Of a DNA stretch of 64,000 nucleotides, positions 8,516 to 15,432 are shown one piece after another (within the stretch, counting starts at the first letter, position 1; the number at the start of each line of letters is the position of its first letter). The notes beneath the pieces are model-generated. The model saw nothing but the letters and a program-made list of their open reading frames with translations, did not search any database and was not told the origin of the DNA. Origin of the DNA: JAEUNJ01 sp052035955 (GTDB lineage: Bacteria; Pseudomonadota; Gammaproteobacteria; Burkholderiales; Rhodocyclaceae); the NCBI GenBank assembly GCA_052035955.1, contig JBPOHD010000019.1, forward strand, positions 1 through 64,000. The letters are read 5' to 3'. A program made the position numbers and the translations under genes.

Positions 8516-11266
8516 ATGACTGCCCCCATTCCCTTCGAACTCGACGGCCGGCCGGTGGAGGCGCTGCCGGGGGAGAGCATCCTGCAGGTCGCCCGGCGGC
8601 AGGGCATCTCGATTCCCCACCTGTGCCACAAGGAGGGCCTGCGGCCCGAGGGCAACTGCCGGGCCTGCATGGTGGAGATCGAGGGCGAGCGGGTGCTGGC
8701 CGCCTCCTGCAGCCGCAAGCCGGCGCCGGGCATGAAGGTGAGGACGGCCGGCGAGCGGGCCCGGGCCGCCCAACGGATGGTGCTGGAACTTCTGCGCGCC
8801 GACGTGCCGGCGGGCGCGGAAAAGCCGGACTCGGAACTGGCCGCCTGGTGCCGGGAACTGGGTGTGGAAGGAAGCCGCTTCGCGTCCCGCCCGGCCGCCG
8901 CGGCGGATCGTTCCCATCCCGGCATCGCGGTGGACCTGGCCGCCTGCATCCAGTGCACCCGCTGCCTGCGGGCCTGCCGGGAAATCCAGGTGAACGGCGT
9001 GATCGGCTTCGCCGGGCGCGGCGCGGCGGCGCGCATCGTCTTCGACGTGGAGGCCGCCCTGGGGGCTTCCTCGTGCGTCGCCTGCGGCGAGTGCGTGCAG
9101 GCCTGCCCGACGGGCGCGCTGCTGCCTGCCGCGGCCCCGGGGGACCGGCCCGCCGGGCCGGCGGCGGCACCGACCCGGTCGGTGGATTCCCTCTGTCCCT
9201 ATTGCGGCGTCGGCTGCCAGGTGCGTTACGAGGTGGCCGGGGAGGGGACGGCGGCCCGCATCGTCCAGGCGCTCGGCCGGGACGGGCCGGCCAATGCCGG
9301 GCGCTTGTGCGTCAAGGGGCGCTTCGGCTTCGACTACCCGCGCCACCCCCACCGGCTGACCCGGCCGCTGATCCGCCGCCCCGGCGCGCCCAAGGACATG
9401 GAGGTCGATCCGGCCGACCCGTCGCCGGTCTTCCGCGAGGCGAGCTGGGAGGAGGCCCTGGAGGCCGCGGCGGCCGGCCTGAGGCGGGTCCGCGACAGCC
9501 ACGGGCCCCATGCGCTGGCCGGCTTCGGCTCGGCCAAGGGCAGCAACGAGGAGGCCTACCTGTTCCAGAAGCTGGTGCGCCTGGGCTTCGGCACCCACAA
9601 CGTGGACCACTGCACGCGGCTGTGCCATGCCTCCTCGGTGGCCGCCCTGCTGGAGGGCCTGGGCTCCGGCGCCGTCTCCAACCCGGTGCGCGACGCGGAG
9701 TACGCCGACGTCATCGTCGTCATCGGCGCCAATCCGGCGGCCAACCATCCCGTGGCCGCCTCCTTCCTGAAGAATGCGGCGGAGCGCGGCGCCGCCTTGG
9801 TGCTGGCCGATCCGCGGGCGACGCCGCTGGCCCGCCACGCCCGCCACGTGCTGCAGTTCCGCCCGGGCGCCGACATCGCCCTGCTGCTGGCCATGGCGGC
9901 GACCATCGTCGAGGAAGGGCTCACCGATCCGGCCTTCATCGCCGCCCGCACCGAGGGCTTCGAGGAATTCCGGGCCGAGGCCCTGCGCCATCCGCCGGAG
10001 CGCATGGAGGCCCTGTGCGGCATCCCGGCGGCGACCATACGGGAGGTGGCGCGCCTTTACGCGAAAGGCCCGAACAGCATCATCTACTGGGGCATGGGTG
10101 TCTCCCAGCACACCCACGGCACGGACAACGTGCGCTGCCTGATCGCCCTGTGCCTGATGACCGGCCAGATCGGTCGCCCGGGCACCGGCCTGCATCCGCT
10201 GCGGGGCCAGAACAACGTGCAGGGGGCCTCCGACGCCGGCCTGATCCCGATGATGCTGCCCGACTACCAGCGGGTGGCCGATCCGGAGGTGCGCCGGCGC
10301 TTCGAGGCGCTGTGGGGGGCGACCCTGTCCGACCGGCCCGGGCTGACGGTGGTGGAGATCCTGCATGCGGCCCGGGCCGGCGAGATCCGCGGCATGTACA
10401 TCCTGGGCGAGAACCCGGCCATGTCGGACCCGGACCTGTCCCACGCGCGGGCCGGGCTGGCCAGGCTGGAGCACCTGGTGGTGCAGGACCTCTTCCTCAC
10501 CGAGACGGCGATGTTCGCCGATGTCGTCCTGCCGGCCTCCGCCTTCATCGAGAAGGCCGGCAGCTTCACCAACACCGACCGCCTGGTGCAGATGGGCCGC
10601 CCGGCCCTGCCGCTGCCCGGCGAGGCGAGGCAGGACCTGGAGATCGTCCAGGAGATCGCCCGCCGCATGGGGCTGCCCTGGGACTACGACGGCCCGCAGG
10701 CGGTGTACGAGGAGATGCGCGCCGTCATGCCCAGCATCGCCGGAATCTCCTGGCGCATGCTGGAGGAGGAGGGCGGGGTGGTCTATCCGCGGGCCACGGA
10801 GGCCGGCCCCTCCCGGCCGGTCATCTTCACCGAGGCCTTCCCCAGGGCCGGCGGCCGGGGCCGCTTCGTGCCCGTGGCGCCGCGCCTGGCCGACGAACTG
10901 CCCGACGACGACTATCCCTTCGTGCTGATCACCGGCCGGCAACTGGAGCACTGGCACACGGGCACCATGACCCGCCGCTCCGAGGTGCTGGACACGCTGG
11001 AACCCGAGGCCTGGTGCGGCCTGAATCCGGAGGACCTGGCGGCCCTGGGCGGCCGCCGCGTGCGCCTGGAGACCCGGCGCGGCCGCATCGAGCTGGCGGC
11101 GCGGCCCGATCCCGGCGTGCCCCGGCAGGCGGTCTTCCTGCCCTTCTGCTACGCCGAGGCGGCGGCCAACCTGCTGACCAACCCGGCCCTGGATCCGGAC
11201 GGGAAGATCCCGGAATTCAAGTTCTGCGCGGTGCGGGTGACCGCAGCGTCACCCGACGCCCCTTGA
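8516..11266 (+). CDS. Formate dehydrogenase, catalytic molybdopterin alpha subunit
   Basis: This cytoplasmic subunit oxidises formate to CO2 at a Mo/W bis-molybdopterin site. From the N-terminus of the 916-residue protein there is a [2Fe-2S] ferredoxin domain (about 1-80, with HLCHKEG and GNCRACMVE), then cysteine motifs CIQCTRCLRAC (about 143-153) and CVACGECVQACPTGA (about 186-200). A Mo-domain [4Fe-4S] motif CPYCGVGC follows near 228. The metal-ligand region HNVDHCTRLCHASS (near 360) has cysteine, not selenocysteine. It pairs with the fused NuoE-NuoF subunit upstream. The usual accessory genes fdhD and fdsD are absent from the immediate neighbourhood. Its 3' end is duplicated at 12913-12995. 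Confidence 0.92.
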   Translation: MTAPIPFELDGRPVEALPGESILQVARRQGISIPHLCHKEGLRPEGNCRACMVEIEGERVLAASCSRKPAPGMKVRTAGERARAAQRMVLELLRADVPAGAEKPDSELAAWCRELGVEGSRFASRPAAAADRSHPGIAVDLAACIQCTRCLRACREIQVNGVIGFAGRGAAARIVFDVEAALGASSCVACGECVQACPTGALLPAAAPGDRPAGPAAAPTRSVDSLCPYCGVGCQVRYEVAGEGTAARIVQALGRDGPANAGRLCVKGRFGFDYPRHPHRLTRPLIRRPGAPKDMEVDPADPSPVFREASWEEALEAAAAGLRRVRDSHGPHALAGFGSAKGSNEEAYLFQKLVRLGFGTHNVDHCTRLCHASSVAALLEGLGSGAVSNPVRDAEYADVIVVIGANPAANHPVAASFLKNAAERGAALVLADPRATPLARHARHVLQFRPGADIALLLAMAATIVEEGLTDPAFIAARTEGFEEFRAEALRHPPERMEALCGIPAATIREVARLYAKGPNSIIYWGMGVSQHTHGTDNVRCLIALCLMTGQIGRPGTGLHPLRGQNNVQGASDAGLIPMMLPDYQRVADPEVRRRFEALWGATLSDRPGLTVVEILHAARAGEIRGMYILGENPAMSDPDLSHARAGLARLEHLVVQDLFLTETAMFADVVLPASAFIEKAGSFTNTDRLVQMGRPALPLPGEARQDLEIVQEIARRMGLPWDYDGPQAVYEEMRAVMPSIAGISWRMLEEEGGVVYPRATEAGPSRPVIFTEAFPRAGGRGRFVPVAPRLADELPDDDYPFVLITGRQLEHWHTGTMTRRSEVLDTLEPEAWCGLNPEDLAALGGRRVRLETRRGRIELAARPDPGVPRQAVFLPFCYAEAAANLLTNPALDPDGKIPEFKFCAVRVTAASPDAP
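11159..11241 (+). repeat. Source copy of an 83-bp duplicated segment (3' end of formate dehydrogenase alpha)
   Basis: Bases 11159-11241, coding for the C-terminal residues NLLTNPALDPDGKIPEF and beyond, reappear at 12913-12995 with only two mismatches. The copies are direct repeats about 1.75 kb apart. Confidence 0.9.
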
Positions 11267-11331
11267 TGTGCCCGCAGGCCGGCGGCCGGTCGCCGCCTGG
11301 CGCGGTTCGACGGCCGCATTCAGGGTGGGCG

Positions 11332-12264
11332 TCAGCGCCGGAGGCCTCGACGAGCCGGCGGCGCGGCCGACGATGCGGCCCCGTCGCCGTTCCCGCGGAG
11401 GAAGCTGGCCGTGGCTTCGTCCCCCGGAAAGAAGAGCTCCAGGCGGAGTTCCTCCGCGGTGACGTCCATGGCGGTGCCGAGCGTGCACACCATGGAGAAA
11501 AGCTCGAGCGATACCGCGCCGAGTCCGAGCTTCAAGGTCAGAACCGGCGGCGGTGCGGAATCCGGTCCGCCCCCGGGGCCTCGGGCGGGCATGCCGGGCA
11601 GGGCGGACAGTTCGGAGAGCAGGCCTCGAAGCCTGGTGTCGGCGGGATTCGCGCGCGCTTCGCGCTGCAAACGCCCGAGCAGGACGCCGGCCGTCTGGTC
11701 CCGGTTGCGGATCAGGGGCTGCAGGCCTTCCGGATGGAGGGTCAGCCGCATCAGGTTCCGGCCCCCGGTGGGATCCACCCGCCGCCAGACCTCCGCCGGT
11801 GGACCCAGCAGCGCGATCAACCGGTCGGCAGCGGCGTTCTGCAGCACGACATCCCAATGCCGATCCACCGCCAGGGCTGGATAGGGCTCGTGGTGGTCCA
11901 GGGTTGCCTCGAGCGCCAGCCGGACGGCGAGCATGTCCTTGCCGTCCAGGGCCCGCTCCTGGTACATGGGGGCGAATCCGGCCGCCAGCAGGAGCTCGTT
12001 GCGTTCCCGCAGCGGGACCTGAAGCACCTCCGAAAGCTGCAGGATCATCCCCCGACTGGGCTGGGCCCGCCCCGATTCCAGGAAGCTCAGGTGCCTTTGC
12101 GACACCTCCGTTTCCGTCGCCAGGTCCAGTTGGGAATACCGTCGAAAGGATCGCCAGGACCTCAGCAGGGCCCCGAAGGCCAGGCGCCCCGAGGCATCGC
12201 CCGTCTCGTCCTCGGTGCCCGGAGATGCCTTGCCGCGCGGCTGGGTCTGGGGGGATCGGGTCAT
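11332..12264 (-). CDS. XRE-family regulator with C-terminal MmyB-like ligand-binding domain
   Basis: This is a predicted DNA-binding regulator. A helix-turn-helix lies at about residues 30-85 (FGALLRSWRSFRRYSQLDLA, then VSQRHLSFLESGRAQPS). A C-terminal domain typical of the MmyB/MLTR group follows, with the landmarks FAPMYQERALDG and ALAVDRHWDVVLQN. The open frame extends to an ATG at 12303. The ATG at 12264 fits the family better, leaving an AT-rich promoter region (around 12265-12305) between it and the divergent small membrane gene. MmyB-like regulators often control an adjacent divergent gene. The two genes lie between the copies of the duplicated formate dehydrogenase tail. Confidence 0.85.
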   Translation of the reverse strand: MTRSPQTQPRGKASPGTEDETGDASGRLAFGALLRSWRSFRRYSQLDLATETEVSQRHLSFLESGRAQPSRGMILQLSEVLQVPLRERNELLLAAGFAPMYQERALDGKDMLAVRLALEATLDHHEPYPALAVDRHWDVVLQNAAADRLIALLGPPAEVWRRVDPTGGRNLMRLTLHPEGLQPLIRNRDQTAGVLLGRLQREARANPADTRLRGLLSELSALPGMPARGPGGGPDSAPPPVLTLKLGLGAVSLELFSMVCTLGTAMDVTAEELRLELFFPGDEATASFLRGNGDGAASSAAPPARRGLRR

Positions 12265-12397
12265 CTGTCCGATTACCTGAAGCGTAATTGAATTAGACCA
12301 CACCCGTGATTAGGCTTCGAAAACGGGGCAGGACCATGGACGCCCGCCGGGGGCGGATGGGTGCCCGGGACGCCGATTGGACCAAGGAGACCTCGAG

Positions 12398-12739
12398 ATG
12401 CCGTTTCGCCTTTTTCTGCTGTCCATGCTGGCCACGGTCGCCCTCTATACCGGGGTCGTGATCTCCCGCCACGGACTGGACCTCCTGCCCGTCTTCTTCG
12501 GTGACATGGCCGCCATGGGATGGCCGGGCCAGTTCAACCTCGATTTCATGTGCATGCTGCTGCTTTCCGGACTATGGGTGGCCTGGCGCCACCGGTTCCG
12601 TACGGCCGGCATCGTCCTGGGCCTCTGCGCCGTCTTCGGGGGTTCGCTGTTCCTTTCCATCTACCTGCTGGTCGAGAGCCATCGGTGCGGGGGAGATACG
12701 CGATCATTGCTGCTGGGGAGCAACGATGCCCGTGGCTGA
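12398..12739 (+). CDS. Small membrane protein of unknown function (DUF2834-like)
   Basis: The 113-residue protein has about three hydrophobic helices: residues 3-22, a middle helix around FMCMLLLSGLWVAW, and a third at GIVLGLCAVFGGSLFLSIYLL. The conserved-looking centre is DLLPVFFGDMAAMGWPGQFN. It resembles DUF2834-type small integral membrane proteins; a function is not known to me. The start at 12398 is chosen because AAGGAG lies 8 bp upstream; an in-frame ATG at 12377 lacks this. It is divergent from the XRE regulator, which may control it. Confidence 0.72.
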   Translation: MPFRLFLLSMLATVALYTGVVISRHGLDLLPVFFGDMAAMGWPGQFNLDFMCMLLLSGLWVAWRHRFRTAGIVLGLCAVFGGSLFLSIYLLVESHRCGGDTRSLLLGSNDARG

Positions 12740-12912
12740 AGCGCCCGGACGCGGGAGCCGGCGCCCCCCGCCCACGGGTATCGTCGATGGCGGGCATGTC
12801 GTGCGGGAACGCGGCGAGGCGATCGCGGCGCAGGCGCTTGCGGTGCTGGGGTAGCGCCGGGGCCGGGGGATATCCGGGCAGGTCGACGCGCCCCGCCGCC
12901 GGCATCGTCGAT

Positions 12913-12995
12913 GCGGCGGACAACCTGCTGACCAATCCGGCCCTGGATCCGGACGGGAAGATCCCGGAATTCAAGTTCTGCGCGGTGCGGGTGAC
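12913..12995 (+). repeat. Orphan copy of the formate dehydrogenase 3' end
   Basis: These 83 bases match 11159-11241 with two mismatches and still read in frame as NLLTNPALDPDGKIPEF, but no gene leads into them. The surrounding 12740-13049 region has no supported gene. The copy is a scar of a duplication or of insertion of the 1.67-kb XRE/membrane-protein segment next to the formate dehydrogenase gene. Confidence 0.88.
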
Positions 12996-13049
12996 GCCTT
13001 TTCGTTGGCCCGCCATGGAGAAGGCCGTTCTACCGCATCGAGTCGCGGG

Positions 13050-13727
13050 TCAGTGGTGCGATGACTGCTTGGTACGGTTTCGTTGTGAAAAGCCAATCAA
13101 TGCAATTCCAACGGCCATCAACGCGTACGTCTCCGGTTCCGGCACCACTGCCGCACTCCACGCGTAGCGATAGGCATCGGCCGGGTTGGTCAGGGTGGCC
13201 GGGATGTTCGGTTCCACATTTCGAGGAACGCCAGACGCGCTCTCGATACCTGCGCCCCGAACGTTCCAGAAGTCGCTGATGTACTCGGTGACGCCGGGAG
13301 GGATTGGAATAGCCACAGTTGGATGAAATACCACCACTCCCTCGCCCGCGATTGGGGTTCCGCCAGGAGCCAGTGTCAGCCGAATTCCCAAATGCGGATG
13401 AACCGTCCCGAACGGATCGGTGTCGGTCAAAGTCGCTATCCAGGGACCGCTAACCGACGGCACGGCAGAGATCAAGCCATGGTCCAGGTCCAGGACCATG
13501 GGGGGGCGCGTCGAATCCATGATCGTGTGGTCGGCAAAAGAAGAAAATATCCATATATCGTCAATCACGCGCACAGGCGGAGGCAGGATGATGTCCATAT
13601 GGATGGAAAAGAACGTTGGATCGTCCACGTGAAAATCCTTCGCCATCGCATTTCCCGTCATTGACATGGCGCACATCATCATTGCCAGCAAGCGGTGCAG
13701 TCGCGAAATCCTTGAATCGGCAGACAT
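13050..13727 (-). CDS. PEP-CTERM sorting-domain protein
   Basis: The 225-residue secreted protein has an N-terminal signal region (hydrophobic stretch LLAMMMCAMSMTGNAMA, about residues 13-29) and a C-terminal PEP-CTERM anchor. The anchor is VVPEPET at about 194-200, then the hydrophobic helix YALMAVGIALIGF and a basic tail. Such proteins are recognised by the exosortase (EpsH) system and are linked to exopolysaccharide or biofilm. The middle domain is not recognised. I chose the ATG at 13727, preceded by a GGGAGGGA Shine-Dalgarno; the open frame runs much further upstream only by chance. A second PEP-CTERM gene lies at 23.2 kb. Confidence 0.85.
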   Translation of the reverse strand: MSADSRISRLHRLLAMMMCAMSMTGNAMAKDFHVDDPTFFSIHMDIILPPPVRVIDDIWIFSSFADHTIMDSTRPPMVLDLDHGLISAVPSVSGPWIATLTDTDPFGTVHPHLGIRLTLAPGGTPIAGEGVVVFHPTVAIPIPPGVTEYISDFWNVRGAGIESASGVPRNVEPNIPATLTNPADAYRYAWSAAVVPEPETYALMAVGIALIGFSQRNRTKQSSHH

Positions 13728-13849
13728 CGAAGTCCCTCCCTCGAAGAATCGGTTTGAAACCTGCCGGAAGATGCAAGTCGCGGCGCAGAAAAACCAAGGA
13801 CACGCGCCGACTTGGGTCGGTCGGCAAAAATCCGAAAACCGAGTATAGG

Positions 13850-14428
13850 TTACTTCGCGTAGCCGATCGGGGCCGGGGCGAGGCTGAGGATGGTGCGGTA
13901 GAGGCGCTCGGCCTCGTCCTTGGGCTTGATGCCGAAGAGGGGGTTGTCGTTCTCCCGGAATGCCGAATGGATGCGCTCCCAGTCCTCCTCGGTGAGGACC
14001 TTCTCGGCGATGGGCAGCAGGAGGTCCTCCTCGCGCCGCATGTGGCCCCATTCCATCCGGGCGTACTTCTCGGCGGCGGCGCAGAAGGCGGCGTTGGCGC
14101 CGGGCTCGCCGCGCTCGAAGGCGAGGAGCTGGTGCTTCAGGTCCTCGATCATCGGGTGGCCCTGGCGGTGCTCCTCCTGCAGCGTGGCCAGGAGGTGGTC
14201 CGCCTCGTGGGTCCGCGCCCGCACGGCGGCGAAGAGGAACTGGTCCTCCTTCGGGTGATGCCAGCGGTCCGGGTAGGAGACGATGTAGTCGAGGATGGCC
14301 CGCAGCAGGACGAAGTCCGCGGCCTTGCCCTCGTCGCGGATCTTGCGCACGCAGAAGCGCAGGGCGAACAGCACGGCGGCGATCGCCAGGTGTTCGTCGC
14401 GGATGATCTGCATGGCCTGGGGCTTCAT
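13850..14428 (-). CDS. Hemerythrin HHE-domain protein
   Basis: This cytoplasmic protein has a four-helix hemerythrin-like fold and probably binds O2 or NO at a diiron site. In the 192 residues the ligand-bearing helices can be seen: MQIIRDEHLAIAAVL (H near 13), a central SYPDRWHHPKEDQFLF (HHPKE), HEADHLLATLQEEHRQGH, and a late WGHMRREEDLLLP. It is divergent from the benzoate uptake operon. The shared 298-bp intergenic region holds TGCA-N6-TGCA directly over this gene's -10, so it may be under the same regulator. MQII at residue 6 is an alternative start. Confidence 0.85.
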   Translation of the reverse strand: MKPQAMQIIRDEHLAIAAVLFALRFCVRKIRDEGKAADFVLLRAILDYIVSYPDRWHHPKEDQFLFAAVRARTHEADHLLATLQEEHRQGHPMIEDLKHQLLAFERGEPGANAAFCAAAEKYARMEWGHMRREEDLLLPIAEKVLTEEDWERIHSAFRENDNPLFGIKPKDEAERLYRTILSLAPAPIGYAK

Positions 14429-14460
14429 GGGCGGGGCGGGGGGTCCCGGGGGATGGTGCG

Positions 14461-14474
14461 TGCATTATAGTGCA
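14461..14474. promoter_or_regulatory. TGCA-N6-TGCA operator over the hemerythrin -10
   Basis: TGCA-TTATAG-TGCA is a perfect pair of half-sites with 6-bp spacing. On the minus strand TATAAT (14469-14464) lies inside it and would be the -10 of the hemerythrin gene, about 35 bp before its ATG; no good -35 is seen. The motif matches the type reported for BzdR/BoxR. A looser pair with 4-bp spacing lies at 14536-14547. Confidence 0.6.
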
Positions 14475-14595
14475 TATCCCGCGGGGTGGACGCACCGGCC
14501 CGGATTTCGCGAAATGCCCGAAAAACTGGCCTAAATGCAATGGTGCACTGCGCAAATCGGGGTTCCGGGGCCGACGGGGCAGGAGATAAATATCA

Positions 14596-14636
14596 TGCAC
14601 TATAACGCTTGATCTTTTTCAAATGAGCAATATAAT
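14596..14636 (+). promoter_or_regulatory. Promoter of the benzoate activation/uptake operon with adjoining TGCA site
   Basis: TTGATC (14609-14614), a 16-bp spacer and a perfect TATAAT (14631-14636) make a good sigma70 promoter about 90 bp before the DUF4863 ATG. TGCA-N6-CGCT at 14596-14609 abuts the -35. Together with 14461-14474 this gives two possible regulator sites in the divergent region, about 135 bp apart. Confidence 0.6.
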
Positions 14637-14726
14637 GACCATCACTTTCTGGGGCGCATGCACATCAGTTCATGTTCCCCCACCCCTCGGGGCGGATCCC
14701 CGAACCCGATCTGGAAGAGGAACAGC

Positions 14727-15191
14727 ATGACGCCGGAAGCCTTCACCAGCCTCGTCGCCCGCATCACTTCCGCCATCCGGGGCATGCCCGTGGATGCCCG
14801 GCTCGGGGAATTCCTCAACGGTCGCTTCCCGGCCGACGGTCCCGAGTTCCAGGAACTCTTCGGCGCCTGCAAGGCCGCCGTGGCCGCCGGCTGGATGTGC
14901 AACCGGGAAGCCGGCGGCATCAAATTCGGCCGGGTCGTGAAGCCCGGCCCCGCCACCCACGGATTCTCGGTGGACGTGGTGGAGATGAACGACTGCCGCG
15001 GTCCCCACCATCGTCACCCGAACGGCGAGATCGACATGATCATGCCCCTGGAGGGCGATGCGAAGTTCGACGGCGCCCCCGGCGGCTGGTTCGTCTATGG
15101 TCCGGACAGCGCCCATTACCCGACGGTCTCGGGCGGACGGGCCTACGTGCTCTACCTGCTGCCCGAGGGGGCGATCGAATTCACGAAATGA
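14727..15191 (+). CDS. DUF4863 family protein (4-hydroxylaminobenzoate lyase-like)
   Basis: The 154-residue protein belongs to the family that includes the p-hydroxylaminobenzoate lyase PnbB. A cupin-like metal-binding patch is visible in GPHHRHPNGEIDM near residues 91-103, followed by GGWFVYGPDSAHYP. It is the first gene of the operon that continues with benzoate-CoA ligase and the ABC importer. That position suggests a role in aromatic acid metabolism, but the substrate here is unknown. I chose the ATG at 14727, behind GAGGAA, over an upstream in-frame ATG at 14658 that lies within the probable leader. It is probably cytoplasmic. Confidence 0.82.
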   Translation: MTPEAFTSLVARITSAIRGMPVDARLGEFLNGRFPADGPEFQELFGACKAAVAAGWMCNREAGGIKFGRVVKPGPATHGFSVDVVEMNDCRGPHHRHPNGEIDMIMPLEGDAKFDGAPGGWFVYGPDSAHYPTVSGGRAYVLYLLPEGAIEFTK

Positions 15192-15242
15192 CGCGGCGTA
15201 AGCGCGAAGGAATTTGAATGACCAGGCCGATTCAAGCTGCCT

Positions 15243-15371
15243 AACCACCAAGACACCAAGGGCACCAAGTTGCACGAAGAGACCCGGGGAAAAGACGTGC
15301 TGCCATGGCGACAGGATCCTGCCGAGGCTTTTCTTGGTGCCCCTTGGCGTTCTTGGTGCCTTGGTGGTGAA
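15243..15371. repeat. Long inverted repeat, copy 5
   Basis: The left arm from 15243 reads AACCACCAAGACACCAAGGG. The right arm ends GTGCCTTGGTGGTGAAT (to 15371). The iterated unit here is CACCAAG instead of CGCAGAGG, so this copy has drifted as a whole, in both arms, from the others. It occupies the gap between the DUF4863 gene and the benzoate-CoA ligase gene. Confidence 0.8.
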
Positions 15372-15432
15372 TAGCGGATTCCCAGATTCATAGACGATTC
15401 ACCGGGACGAATACCAAATACAGGAGGAGAGC

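Noticed and set aside
9590..9640. Selenocysteine in the formate dehydrogenase alpha subunit
   Set aside because: The ligand position is an ordinary cysteine codon (LCHASS) and there is no in-frame TGA.
6677..10957. 1426-codon open frame on the minus strand opposite the formate dehydrogenase genes
   Set aside because: It is antisense to two genes with clear domains; long antisense frames are expected at this GC content, and the translation is Arg/Gly/His-rich without any motif.
13728..14600. Upstream extension of the 13-kb PEP-CTERM open frame to 516 codons
   Set aside because: The extension runs antisense-free but out of frame through the hemerythrin gene and places the signal peptide in the middle; the ATG at 13727 has a good Shine-Dalgarno and a signal peptide.
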